A program made the position numbers and the translations under genes. Below are positions 47,564 through 60,097 of a stretch of 64,000 bases of DNA, in pieces (position 1 is the stretch's first letter; every line of letters begins with the position of its first letter). Source of the DNA: Cercophora sp. LCS_1 (lineage: Eukaryota > Ascomycota > Sordariomycetes > Sordariales > Lasiosphaeriaceae). The stretch is taken from NCBI GenBank assembly GCA_036250225.1, contig JAPZLL010000008.1, positions 434,001-498,000 on the forward strand. Reading direction: 5' to 3'. The notes beneath the pieces were generated by a model. The model had not been told where the DNA came from, did no database searches, and saw only the letters and a list, made by a program, of their open reading frames with translations.

Positions 47564-50500
47564 ACGAGGATGCCGCCTCCCAACCGCCAACCAGCCCGTC
47601 ATCCGGACCTCCAGCGCTCTCCGAACGACCAACGAACAAATTCCCTTCGCCTAGCCGCAACCGAAACTACGCTTCCGGTATTGCGGTATTGAGGAGTTCG
47701 TCGCTTGTCGCGAACTGTAACACCGCTTACTACAACTCTGCATGCGACCCGCTGCAAGCTGCATCCCACGCCTTCTTCTCTTTCTCGCCTGAAAGGCGCG
47801 GGCGCCGCGCCAACGCCACCGCCGACCCGAAAAACGCCGCCGGCGCGCCTGACTTACAACATTGCCCTTCCTGACAAGCTTCTGACCCATTCCAAACACG
47901 TGCATCGGCGCTTTGGACACAATACGGCGACTACGAGTCCCGAAGCAGCCGCGCGAATCACAAAAGGCCCGTTCAATACGACCCAGCACAGAAGGCCGAA
48001 AATGGCACCGAACAACGAGTATCCGACTGTCTCGAGAATATTCGGCGGCCCAGAACCCCACAGCAATTGATATGCCCCGTTCGCACGGGTTTCCCGCTGC
48101 GGCTTCTGGATCCGGGAGTTGGCGGTTCGGTTGCCGCCATGCACGCAAAGCAACCGGTAAAATGACCGCCTTCGACCTTCTTTCCTGCTCACCATGCTCC
48201 GTGGGGAACCCAACCCCTGAAACTCTGGGGTTGCTACAAAGTCCGGGGCAAAATGTGGGTATGGGGAACAAGAACGAGGAGGATGACAAGACGCCGGGAG
48301 TAACGCCTAGCGTTGCGCCTCTCTTTCTTCACCGTTTTTTCTTTGCTTTGGCTCAGGCGGCTTGGGCCCTGTTCCTGGCCACTGGGAACTTTTTCCGTTG
48401 GATACTGGCTGGATGATGGGATCATGTGTGGCTGCATTGGTTGCACCATGGATACGGAAAGACGGACCGATGTTTCCGCCCCCACCTTGGGGCCTGGAGG
48501 AGGGGTGTTACTCCCAACCCAACCCCCTCTTTGGGGTGAGGGGTTGCGTTGCCATCTCTTGGACGGTCGGGTTACGCCCAGGGGCGCAGCAACAACGTTT
48601 TTAATTCTCATACTGGTGAAGCTGGTACACCGGTTTTCTCAACTGGTGGTTGCTCATGGTGGAAGAGGATTGGCAAGGGAGGAAGTAGTAGGACGGGATT
48701 TACCCGGTGGTCGCATTAGCTTGCCTAACCACCAGGTGTCACACTCAACGTTTTTCGCCAGTCGTGGGGGCTTTCAGTCAGTTTCCCATGGCGGGCTTGG
48801 GAGGAAAGGCAGAGGGCAACAACGCCCCTTATCAACTACGTTTTATCTGGGTATGTATGGTGACTTGGGACTGGCAAAATTGGGTTTTCTGGAGGGTAAT
48901 CTGCCTTGAACTTCTCTTCGATTCATTTCAATTGTATCATATTTTTTGGTTGGTTTTTGGGTAGTTGTTAGCCTGGGCGGGCTTTTTTATGTTTCTAGGC
49001 GGGTAGAAACGGATATGTATCTTTAGCAATTTGGAGGGGGGGCATAACTTTCTCGGGTATCTTTTTTTCATCTTGATGACCAATGATAGTCATGTCGGGA
49101 TAAAGAAGTTGGGTACAATGAAAACATTTTGAAGAATTCTACTGGTGCAGAACGCGATGCTCTGAGTTGCGATGTTTGATTCATCCTGGCCAGGGTGGTG
49201 GTGGACGACGAGGTTTCGATGTTGCACGTTGTATTGACGCACGTTGTATTAACTCTCGGTTTACTCGGGTTGGAAATGCACTGTCTTGGGGTTCTTTCGT
49301 TTGGTGTCACTGCTTGTAGGTTTCTGACGGGATTTTGTAGGGAGCAAGGCAGTGAGTGGAGTGGCGGAGTTATGGGATGTGACAAGTGATAGTGCTTTCG
49401 ACTCCGTTTGACAGTTGATGATGTGGGGAGCGATCTCAGCGCCGTTACAAGATGCAGAGTGAGTGAGCGGTTTTTTTTTTCCCCTCCTCTTTGCTGGGAT
49501 GACGGTGATATTTTACAGTGATACGGTTTCCCCCATCTCCGGAAAGACCGACGAGGGTGTGTATGGATTGAGGGCGAGTCTTTTTTCGTCTTGCTGTCAC
49601 CCTTCCCTTGACGGCATGGCGGGGTTCGGCTAACGGGGACCGTTGCTACGGTGGGTTTCTGGTTGAGAATTTAGACTAGGTATGATACAAACGGGGTTTT
49701 TTTTTCTTGGGGGGAAATAGCGAGGCTGGTTTGCTTTTCGATCCGGGAGGCTTCCGTGTCGGGATGAAAAGTAATGTGATGAGGATGTGATGGGAGAGTA
49801 AGAACCGGGTGGCTCTGAGAGAAATGGGCATTGTGCCTGGCAGGTTTCATAGATTTTGTTACGATGCAATGTCTATTATTGGTGTCCCGAGTGTCTCCCA
49901 TGAAAATGGAATGGCCACGCGGATGTCAAGTCCCAAGACAGCATACCATTCGAGGGAAGAAGAAAGGGGCAAGCAGGCTTGGTGTTATTTGACGCATCCC
50001 AGTTTGTTCCCACTTGGCCCAACTCCAACTCCCGACCATGACGTGCAGCTGTGTCAGCATCGGGGTGGTTGTGGTTGTTGGGATGGATGTAACGGCGAGG
50101 ACGTGTTGGTCGGAATTGGGACCCGCGGGTGGAGACTCACCGCTGTCGTCGATGTACGGTCAAGGGGGTGGGCTGTTTCATGGGAAAGGTAATTAGCGCC
50201 CTCGTTGAAGCTCGCTTCAGTCAGTCCCGGGCCTTGAGTCAGAACCCCTGCGAAATAACTCGGCCAAGCTTGACCACTGCTGCGTTGCGCGGCGTACAAC
50301 ATGATGTGAGGCGCTGAAGTTCCGGGGGTTCCACAGCAGGGCCTGACGGGGAGGCCCGCTTGGCATGATAGGGGGTGTTGAGTGTGCCGGGCTCCTCGGT
50401 GACATCTTTGTCCCAGTCACGAGATCTTTCTGTGCAACCTCCCGAGTCCTCCGTCGTCTTATCCAGTGATAACCCGATCGGCAGATCACCGTCGGACAGA

Positions 50501-52472
50501 CTGCCCCGGCTTGGCGCGGTGTGTGCACGGGCCACCCGTTCAAATCTCGGCTCCGGCTCCCCGGACGACAACGAAAGATTCGGCGTCGGAAAAATGGTGC
50601 GGACCGCCTCGCAGATGCAGCGGTGCATTCGGCTCAAACTGCTTACAATGCGATTGTCGTTGTACCACATTGTCGTAAAGGGCTGCATAGCCGTGTCACG
50701 GCGTCCGGCAGAGGGTGTCATGCAGAAACAGTAGCCGCGATCGCGGTGTGGTTTTGGGAAGTGTCGGGTGGACAAGAAGACGTGTTTGAGCCCCCCGATG
50801 AACGGGATCTGGACGCGGTTCCGGATCGAGCAGGCACAAGTCCCAAACAGCGTCGATCAGACAGCTTCTGGAAGGACGGAAATTGCCGTCCAAAACCCAA
50901 TTCATCCCCCCCCTGCAGCTCAGCCGCTTCTCTCGGCCCCCACCACCCAGGCCGTTGCTGCCGCCGTTGCTTCCGTTCCGCCCAGGTGTGTGGGGCCGAG
51001 CCCGATCTGCCGTCCCAACGAGCGGCCGATTGCGGGGCACTCCCTTGTCGTCGCTGCCGCCCGAAATCGCGTCCTGGTTTCTGAGGTCTCAATGTCTCGC
51101 ACAGGTGCAGCAATTGGTGTCGTTGTCGGTGTCACGTGAGACATCACCCAGCCTTAGGCATCGGATTGCTGCATCGCGTCGGATTGGCCATTGTGTCGGT
51201 CTGGCGCTGTTTGAGGGGCCGATCTGGTGTTTGCTGTCACCTGCGCATGGAGCCAAGAGCAAAGCGTCGGGTGCCCGCACTTTTGCCCGCGCGCAGAATG
51301 GCAAAATGGGACCGCTCGACTTGTCAGTTCTGGTGCTGCCGCTACTGGGCAGTTCGGAAGAGTTGGGGCGAGAGAGAAACGAGGAAAGCGCTCGTGCTCG
51401 CGGTGGGACAATGGAGACTGACGGACCAGTTGGGTGCTCAGAAAAAAAATAAAAAAGTCTCAGAGAAGGGTCAGTCAGGTTTTGGGCCGAATCAGTCATC
51501 GGCTGTACCCTCTCTCTCTCTGTCTGTGTCTCGACACTCGGTTTCTCGATCGAGTCACCGCTTCTCTGTCTGGTCTGCCCTTCCCGTCCATCTTCAGCTG
51601 CCTGCCCAGGCTGGACTTGGATCTGCCCACCTCGGGCCGCCGCCTGCCCTGGACCCTCGCTCGATGATGCCCAAACCAGCTTCTCTTCACCTGGCGAGGG
51701 ATTGAGGGCCTGTCAGGTATTTATCAGGCTCGCCAAAAAATCTCTGTCCCGCATCCGGGGACGAGCCAGGGCGTTCCGTCGAAGCACGCTGCATGCCGTC
51801 TGGTTGCTGGCAATGCAATAGGGGGCCCGCTAAGCCCAATCACAGCGTCGGCCCACTGGGCCACTTGCAGACTCCCCCAAGCCAGCTGGGCCGTGACCAA
51901 CCACGCGCAACCATCTGGCCGTCTCTCAACCCCCGTCGCTGCACCGTCGCTGCATCGACAGCGGAGCCAAACAGGCCAGAGGGGCCAAACAGGAGCCCCC
52001 AAGAGAGGAGCGAGCCCGCTGTCACTGGTGCCGGGGCTGACTAACCTGCCAATCCCGCGTCGCTCTTGCTGTCGGGGCACCCATCGGACCACTCGACAGC
52101 GCTCGACGACCGGCACACTTTTTCACCTCGCCATTCCCGCCTTCCGAATCGATTGGTTGAGGAGCGGCGAGCGACGCACCCATCCGCCGCCTCATCGGGG
52201 ACGTCATGGAGATATAGAGTCTCTCCCGACAGATGTCAAAGCGTCGTGCATCGTTTCCCCAGCATCACCATCACAACAACGCCCCTCTCTTTCCCCCCCC
52301 ACTCTGCCCTGCTTCTCGTGTCCGTCTCCGCCCGAACCCCCAGGGCCTATTACCCCCCAAACCCCGCGTCGAACGTCGAACATCGACCTGACTCGACCCG
52401 ACTCCGACGGGCCTTCCGACAACGAAACGCTACGAGGACGAGGGAGACGCTGGCCATCGCCCTCACCGCTCG
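47564..52472. other. 4.9-kb gene-free region before RBR ligase gene
   Basis: The left end should hold the 3' UTR of the zinc-cluster gene. The last few hundred bases (CT/CCCC-rich, ~52200-52470) look like the leader of the ligase gene. ORFs in between (e.g. 47651-48289 minus, 50239-50775 minus) have no domain and overlap opposite-strand ORFs. Short T-runs occur at ~49470 and ~49700. I see no RNA gene. Confidence 0.55.
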
Positions 52473-55400
52473 ATGAGCATACGCGTGCCCAGCGCCTCGG
52501 TGCCCGTCATGGCAGCGGCGGTCTCGCAGCATCGCCGTCCAACATACGTCTACGAGGAAGTCGACGATGAAGAGCCGCCACCGCGATCAGGCCCCCATAG
52601 CCGCTATAGCCGCTCTCGCCGCGGCGTCAGTCCTCGGTCTGGCCGTCACTACCACACAAACCCGGAGTCGAGGCCGTCTCCAAGGACGTCGGTGTCTGAG
52701 TCCGAATATGAGACGGATGTAACAATGGATTCGGAGGACGAGAGGGCCATGTACCCACCGCCGCCCCATGGCAAGGCCGTCGACATGGTTCCCGTCTCTC
52801 GGAGCGCTATGCACGAACGTCTCAACCGAAATCGAGACGCCATCCACGAAGACGAGGAACACGCCCCAAGAGACTCAAGACACGCTCCATCCAGTGGCCG
52901 GCGCCGGTCGCCTTCCCGGCAGCCCTCTCGCCACCCTTCACACCGGTCGTCAAAGAAAGACCAGTATCGTCGGCCCCGAGAAGAGTTCCCGGAAGAGGAC
53001 GTTGTCGTCGACGACGAGCGGCCCCACTACGCCCCCAGGTAGGCAGCGGGTTTTTATAGAATCTGCTGCAGTCCGTCAGGACTCTGTTTGGATCAGGTGC
53101 ACTAATGCATCCCCCTAGGCCATCAAGAACCTACTATGAGCCCGAAGGCTTCCCTCCTTCGCGGCCCTCCATGCCTCTCAAAAGGGCCAACACAGTGGGC
53201 GGATCCCACTTCCCGTCGTCCCAGAGCTATGTCTCACGCCGCTCGGGCTACGACAACGCGTTTGGGTTTCCGATGCAGCCGCCGGCGCCGGAAAGGGCCG
53301 CAAGACCGTTCGTCCCCGCAATGTTTGATGCGGGCGGGCAGAGTGCTGACTGGCCGTGTAGAGCCGCCGCCTGCGTCGTGTGCATGGAAGACCATATCCC
53401 GCCACACGAGATGGTGAAACTCGACTGCAACCACTCGATGTGCTCCCGGTGCATGCGGCGTAACTTCAAGCTGTCGCTGTCGGACCCGCAGCACATGCCG
53501 CCGAGGTGCTGCACGGCCGACCACATCCCACTCAAGCACGTCGAGGACCTCTTCGACCCCGAGTTCAAGCGCAAGTGGAATCGTAAGTTTGCCGAACACT
53601 CGACGCGGAACCGTGTCTACTGCCCGGCGCGCAACTGCGGCGAATGGATCCGGCCCGAGGACTTCCGCAGCAACGACCAGGCCAAGTGCGGGCGCTGCAA
53701 GACCAAGCTGTGCACGTCCTGCCACGGGCGGTGGCACTATCCCCGCGCGTGTCCCCGCGACGTCGAGACGGCCCAGTTCCTCGAGGATGCCCGGCGCAAC
53801 GGATGGCAGCGCTGCCACCGGTGCCACGCCGTCGTCGAGCTCAAGGAAGGCTGCAATCACATGACCTGGTATGGACCTCCCTTGCGTGCCGCCCGCCGTG
53901 CGTCGGCCCCAGCCTTTGTTAACCCCTGGTGCGCGAACAGCCGTTGTGGGGGTGAGTTCTGCATGGTCTGCGGCTCCAAGTGGAAGACGTGCGACTGTCC
54001 GTTCTTCAGCGACGCGGCCGACAGCGACGAGCCTGACGACTACATGGACGTCGCCATGGACGCCCTGAATCCCTTTGCCGGCGCGCGCTTCGACGGCCCC
54101 GCCAAACGCTTCACTGCCGGTCCGTCGTCGCCCCGAGACTTCCGCTCCGACACCGGCCCGCCCCCGCTCGCCAGCTCGGTCCGGCCGCGGCCCTCCAGCT
54201 ACGAGGAGGAGATGATGATCAACCACCTCCAGTACCGTCGGGAGACACAACACCCGCCCCGAAAGTCAAGGCAATTTCCCGAAGAACGTGATGACCGTGC
54301 CCGGCCGAGACCTCGTCGATGGACCGAGAACGAGCAGCATGCCCCGCCGTATCACCAGGGCCGCCCCGTGCCTGACGAATATCGTCGACGCCCAGCCACC
54401 GTCATCGTGCCACCCCCGGCTCAAATGCACCGTCCTGTGGTCCCGCCACCACGCTCTGCCTACGAGGCACCCAGTCCCGGCCTTGACTACGTGGCCGGTG
54501 CCAGCCGTCACCGCGGCATGCGCTATGCATCACCCGAGAGATACCATGCTCCCTCAGAGCCCCTCTCGCCGGAGAGAGACTGGTATCCATCGCGGCCAGA
54601 ATCCCCTAATGAGATGGCATGGGGAGGCCGCTCCCGTCCCCAATCGCCCGAACGCGGCCGATGGCGTGCTCCCTCAAGGGCACCCTCGGTGACGGGTAAG
54701 GAGCTGCTCCGTCGTGCTCGCTCACGAGCGCGTTCCATCTATGCTTCTCCCGAACGGGAGAGAAGCCATTCAGTTGAGACCCGCCGGAACCCTTCGCGGT
54801 TCCCTTCCCGAGCTGCCTCGAGGGCTCCTTCTAGGGCCGCTTCCCGTGCCCCTTCTCGGGTTCCTTCGCGAGCCCCATCTCCTCCTGAAACAAGACGTGC
54901 CCCGTCCCCGCCCGCCTCGCGACGTGCTCCCTCCCGGGCAAGGTCCCGTCGGGCACCCTCGCCCAGCTACCGGGCTCCCTCTCCCCCCGGTACCCACCGG
55001 TCCCCGTCTCCTGACAGAAGACGCACGCGGACTCCAGGCAGAAGCAAGAGCCGTGCCCGCACACCCGATCGAAGGCGAGCCCAAACTCCCGACCAACGGC
55101 GCGCCACGTCCATGGAAAGGCGTCTTGCAGATCGATTTAACGCTGACGTCCGACAGAACTCGCCAGCAATGGTCGGCGCCCTGGCCCCCATCGGACCCAT
55201 GGGGCCACCGGGACCTATGATGATGATGCCCCCGCCACCTCCGCCGCCCTCGCATGCTCCCACTTCATACACCATGGGCCCGCCGATGCCCATGGCCCCC
55301 GTCCCACCCCCTGCGGCCACCCCCACCCTTCGGAGACACATGATGGAAGACGAGGTCTACTCGATCCCTGCCGCCAACAGGGGCATGCCCATGCCCATGT

Positions 55401-55615
55401 TCCACGAGCAAGAGAGCGCCCTGAACGAGGGCTCTCCCCATGCTCCCAATGTGAGGAGACGTCCCCCCAAGGCCACCCGTGTGCATGGACACGACCTTCC
55501 CAGACCCTCTGTGTTGGCGGGTCTGGCCGGTCCCGGGAGAGGCCTGAACAGGGTGTTTGAGTGGAGGAACTATGTGGAGCCAGGTCTTCCGGATGAGCAG
55601 CCAATTGCCGCTTAG
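52473..55615 (+). CDS. RBR (RING-IBR-RING) E3 ubiquitin ligase, RS-like tail
   Basis: 996-residue RBR-type ubiquitin ligase. Exons are 52473-53038, 53119-53868 and 53941-55615. The N-terminal ~270 residues are disordered and Arg/Ser/Pro-rich. RING1 (~274-320) has CVVCMED...CNHSMCSRC. IBR (~355-402) has YCPARNCGEWIRPEDF and CGRCKTKLCTSCHGRWHYPR. RING2 (~421-460) has CHRCHAVVELKEGCNHMTC, where C434 matches the catalytic cysteine of RBR enzymes, then RCGGEFCMVCGSKWKTC. The ~540-residue tail is strikingly repetitive (SRAPSRAASRAPSRVPSRAP), followed by SPERER/TPDRRR-type and Pro/Met-rich segments, resembling SR-protein tails. The 72-nt intron inside RING2 is frame-neutral and stop-free. Removing it restores MTCRCGG with its zinc ligand. 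The start could alternatively be a later Met (MAAAVSQHRR). Substrates are unknown. Confidence 0.9.
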
Positions 55616-56715
55616 TGAATGATGTGATGTCGATGCATGGTCTGTATGCTGCTCCCAAGAGTGTGCAAGGGTCGTTTGCATGTGCCTAGATTGTCCTCTC
55701 CTTATGGTGTATGGAGGGATGGTCCTGTATGTAGGAATAGTTTAAATTGGATATATGGGTTTAGATCCAATTTACTTTGCCATGAAGTAACTCGAGTTTG
55801 TCACTGACAGTGTCGTTGACAAAGGTTAGAGGTAGAATGGCCTTGTGGCTGGCACTTATTTGCAGCAACGTACCGTGGCGTTTATCGACCAGATGCCGTC
55901 ATTCTTAGTCATTGGATCAACACCCACAATAGAACTACTGTATGCCTCGGCGAGGAATCTTTAGATTGTCTGATCCCTTGGAATTGTTGAACACTCTTAA
56001 AGCCCGTCTTTTGGTGCGCCTTTGTCGGAATAAAGATGAGTGTCCTCCCGATATCCGTCGGGGTGTGATTTGCTGTCCATCTGTCCCGAAGTGTTCAGCA
56101 AGCCGAGAGCTTACAACCAGACGAAACTGACCGTGGTTCCCTTTGCCCCGGGCAAGCGGCATGGCGTTACCACCAGACAATCGGATGGCCATTGCCCTCG
56201 CCGCGACGCTGCGGTGGCTTGCATCGTGGAGGGACAGGTGCGACTGGCCCCTACGGTCGGATGATCGAGAGGCAGGGAGGCTAGCTACATGCTTGGAAAT
56301 TTTGGAGATCATCTCCAAGCTCACATCCTTAAAGGGAGGTTATAGATAGGGCTGAAGTGGCTGCGGTTGAACCCTGGCGAGGGACCCGAAAGATGCCACC
56401 TTAGGGCCTAGGTTTCCCATATATCACTCACTCGATTGCGATGCCAACCGTTATGAAACCAGCAATTAATATTGAACAACGCTACAAGGCTTGCTTTCGA
56501 TAGGGGGGTGCCAAAACAACGCAAACACAGATAACTCCAGGTCATCTAAATCTAAGTCATCGTGTCTTCTACCCCTTATGGCGTCTAAAGATTCACCCAC
56601 GGTCTAAAGCCATATGTCAGGCCTAATTACTACAAAAGATGTACAGTTATCGGTAGCCTTTATGCTACCAGAAGAAGCGTCAAAAATACACTGACGCCGT
56701 GATCAAGTCATTAAT
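55616..56715. other. intergenic, convergent 3' ends
   Basis: 1.1 kb between the ligase stop and the VCX1 stop on the opposite strand. Composition drops in GC toward 56400-56700, as expected of 3' UTR/terminator DNA. The short ORFs at 55935-56324 have no family features. Confidence 0.7.
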
Positions 56716-58510
56716 TCAATCCCCCGTCTTGGGAAAGAGAAGCTGCTTATTCTCGTCGCTTCCGGTCTGGTCGGTGGGATACCCTACTTTTCATTAGTTT
56801 GGTCATAGACAACAAGGTGATGGACTTACACCAAGAACAAACCGCAATGATGGAGTATAAGCAGATGAGTAGCATCCCCTCGAGCCAATGGCTCTTGCCG
56901 TCGGCAATGAGATAGTTCACCAGGAGAACTGCGACGAACAGCACGGCGACCTGGAAGGGGTCAAAGGACAGGTTCATATCGTCCATTCCCATCCCCCAGC
57001 CGATGATAACAAGCAGCGGAATGATGAACAGGGCGACTTGCATCGATGAACCGACGGCTACACCAATGGCCAAGTCCATCTTGTCCTTGATGGCGACCGT
57101 GACGGCTGTGGCGTGTTCGGCCGCGTTTCCAACAATTGGGAGGAGGATCAAGCCGACGAATTCCTCGGATATGCCGCCGCCTGCTGTGACAGCTGAGATG
57201 CCGTCAACCATGAACTCGGCGCAAAAGGCGATGATGACTGTCGAGAGAGCCAACGTGGCCACGGCCACGATAAAGTGGAGCTGGGGTTCCTCTTGCTCTT
57301 CCTCTTCCTTGATTCCCTTGGGCGGCGACCTGACGAGGTCTCGCAACGCCTCATGCACCTCGTCCTGTCCGCTGTATCCGTGGCCCCCTGCCATTAATCC
57401 TTGACGGACCAAACTCTGGGTCGCGCTCTCAGGTAGGGCCTTGTGCAAAAGAGGTTTGGCCTGTACCTTCTCTGATACCTCGGCGAAAACGGCCGAATGG
57501 GTTTTGAGTTGGAAAAGGAGATATCCTGCATATACAAACAGGAGGATCACGGAGGTGCCGCGCGAGAGCTTGGCGACATCGGACATGGGAGCGGGCGACG
57601 CGATGTCAAAGACGGTAGGCACAATGACACTAGCTACGGCTAGAGCGAGTAGAGAAGCGGCCGTCTGTGCGACAACAGTGTTGAAGTTCTGCTGTGGCCG
57701 GCGGAGGCCACCGAAGAAGAAGCACATACCCAGGACGAGAAGAAGGTTCGAGAGAATGGAGCCGATGAGAGATGTCTGCACAATGACAACCTCCTTGTGG
57801 ACAAGGGCGATGACGGCGACGATCAGCTCGACAGCATTGCTATACACATGTCGTTAGCAGTTTCCAAAAAGAGACAGACAGAGAGCCTACCCAAAAGTAG
57901 CGTTGAGGAGCCCACCCATTGTTTCTCCTGTCCTGAGAGCAATCTCCTCGGTAGCAAAACTGAGCATCGCCGCCAAGGGGATGATGGCTATAAAGTTCAC
58001 CACAAACACGGCCACCCTGCTGACCGAATGGACGTAGTTGATAGCAATGCCCGCAGGAGCGGCGATCAGCAAGACATTGATCCACGAGCCGAAAATCGTC
58101 CGCTTAAGCTGATTCCGCCAAGTAAAGGGCTCCTTGGGCTCAATATGCTTGAAGAAGGTCCTCTGCTTCTTTTTCTTCTTGTTCTCCTCATCCTCTGTCG
58201 CTACTCCCACTTCAAGTGTCGCTGGCTCTACGCCATCACCCGTAGTTCTCCTGCGCAGCTGGTCCTGGGCGTCGGTCCCCGATCCGAGAAGTACGCCACC
58301 ATTACCGTTCTCCTTGCTGGAAGCCGGGCCACTGCTGTCCGAGGGGATGGGTGAACCCCGGGCCTCTAGATTCGCTTCGATGTCGGGGGAGCTGGCTGTG
58401 TCCCTGCCAAGGATGTTACGGAAGAATCGCTTCCAGTTAGAGCCGCTCGTTCCCCGGCTGGCGGCGGCGGCCTGTCGCCTGATTTGGAAGGAATTGACTG
58501 AGGCAGGCAT
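56716..58510 (-). CDS. VCX1: vacuolar Ca2+/H+ exchanger, Vcx1/CAX type
   Basis: 565-residue cation/proton exchanger predicted to load Ca2+ into the vacuole. Exons are 58510-57891, 57839-56830 and 56783-56716. Intron 1 (51 nt, GCTAAC branch) restores the first CAX repeat motif GNAVELIVAVIAL (~207-219). The second repeat motif GNAAEHATAVTVA starts at ~444. About eleven hydrophobic segments are visible, e.g. WINVLLIAAPAGIAINYV, TSLIGSILSNLLLVLGMCFF and VALFIIPLLVIIGW. The acidic stretch EEEEQEE (~384-390) between the two halves fits the family. The hydrophilic N-terminal region (~130 residues, with KKKKKQR) is long. The start is the first in-frame ATG (MPASVNSF); upstream codons are non-ATG. Intron 2 has a NAGNAG acceptor. 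The tag choice gives SWWYPTDQ and was preferred. Confidence 0.92.
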
Positions 58511-60097
58511 CGCGTTAGAAAACGGATGTCCCTCCCCCGGGAGGATGTTAATAATGATATGCCGCAAACAATGTCATTGAGCCATGATGCGTCGTGTGGT
58601 TTTGGGGTTGGGCATTGGGCATTGGGCAAGGTCGTCAATGAATGATTGGGGGTTGAAATAAGGTGTGCAAGTCTACGTCGAGCGTATGCGGGGAGAGTGA
58701 AAAAAAAAAGGGTAACATAATGCTGTGGCTTACAGGTTGGAGCTCGATGAGTGTCCATTGTGACGGACGGGCTTCGTGCGGGGCGAAGGCTTGCAAACCT
58801 TGATGACAAACGGGTGGATGACGGCGCTGAGGCTGTGCGGAGTCAAGCTGCGTGGTTGCGAACGGAGGGTGTCGATGATGACGACGAGTGACACGACGGG
58901 AATGCCTTATGCGGGAATGATCGCAACAGGGATCCACAAGGGAGGTGAAAAAGGTGCAAGGTTCGAAATGGGCATTGGTTGGTGTGCTGTCCTCGAGCTA
59001 AAATACCTGGCGTAACCAAGAGAATCCGGAATGGGCAAAAGGTGGGAAGAGAAATGGCAGGAGAGAGGAGTTCAACGGCTTTCGTGGCTAGCGGGACACA
59101 TGGTTTGCTAACTGGTTTGGGCCGGGGTAGGCTCGGGATGAAAACGCTTGAAAGCTGGCAAAGCTTTCTTGCTAGACCCTAGGATTGGATTCCCTAACGC
59201 CGGGCCAGATTCAAGAGGCGAAAAGTCAAAGCACAGCGCATCTTGTGCACCGGCACACACGATGCTGCTGTCTCCAGCTGCTATCTCCAGCTGCTGGCCC
59301 ACTTGGACGGAATTCCCCTCGAGTTTGCACACGAAAGCTGAAGTAGGCTGTGGACACAGCCAACGCCCTGCCGTGACTCCATGCTTCTGACGACATTGGA
59401 AGCAACGAAACGCGTCGGGTCACGTTGGGAAGGAGAGACGTAGACCCAGGCTTCTGGTGGCTGACGCCAAGATGCGTCCCGCCAGGACAAGCTTTCGCCA
59501 AGCTTACGTGCCGCAGCCATGGTGCTTGTTTCCTCAAGCTCAGCTTGAAACATCACTATCAACTTATTACCGAACAAACCCAAAAGTTTTAGTTGATCGC
59601 TATCCTCCTCGCTGTTCTGTGCGACCAAGAGGCCTCCAACAACCTCCGGCCCCTTGTCCGATCTCTTGTGGCAGAGCGGGAACCAACCATAAAATAGTTA
59701 CACAAGCACAAACACCCTTGCACGATTGTGAACGTCTGACTTGTGGACACCCTTGTGATACTTTATCAGCCGCTGAGAATTATCTCCAATACTTTGGATG
59801 AACTATCACCTGGACGCTACCAAGAAACCCTAAACCAAAAGATAAAGAACAGCAAATTAACGAGCCATCGTCTCTTGTGCAAGTCATCTGATGATCTGAG
59901 TGCAATACAACCATCTAAGCAAACACCATCGCCACCAAAAGCCCTCCTAATGGGTAGCAAAGAAACAACTCAACATCACAATTACCCCAACCTAAACCCC
60001 AGCGCTATGCTATTCTCTGCAAACAAACCGAAAAAAAACACCTCAACTAGGTAATCAAAACACCAAACTCATACAAACACCCAACTAACGCACCAAC
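58511..60097. other. intergenic, VCX1 promoter / CSF1 3' flank
   Basis: 1.6 kb between two minus-strand genes. It should hold the VCX1 promoter and CSF1 terminator. From ~59700 to 60097 it becomes A- and C-rich with few coding features. The short plus-strand ORFs (e.g. 59457-59801) have no recognisable content. Confidence 0.65.

Noticed and set aside
50239..51705. Cluster of overlapping ORFs of 110-190 codons in all frames
   Set aside because: Low-complexity Pro/Arg/Ser translations on both strands with no family resemblance.
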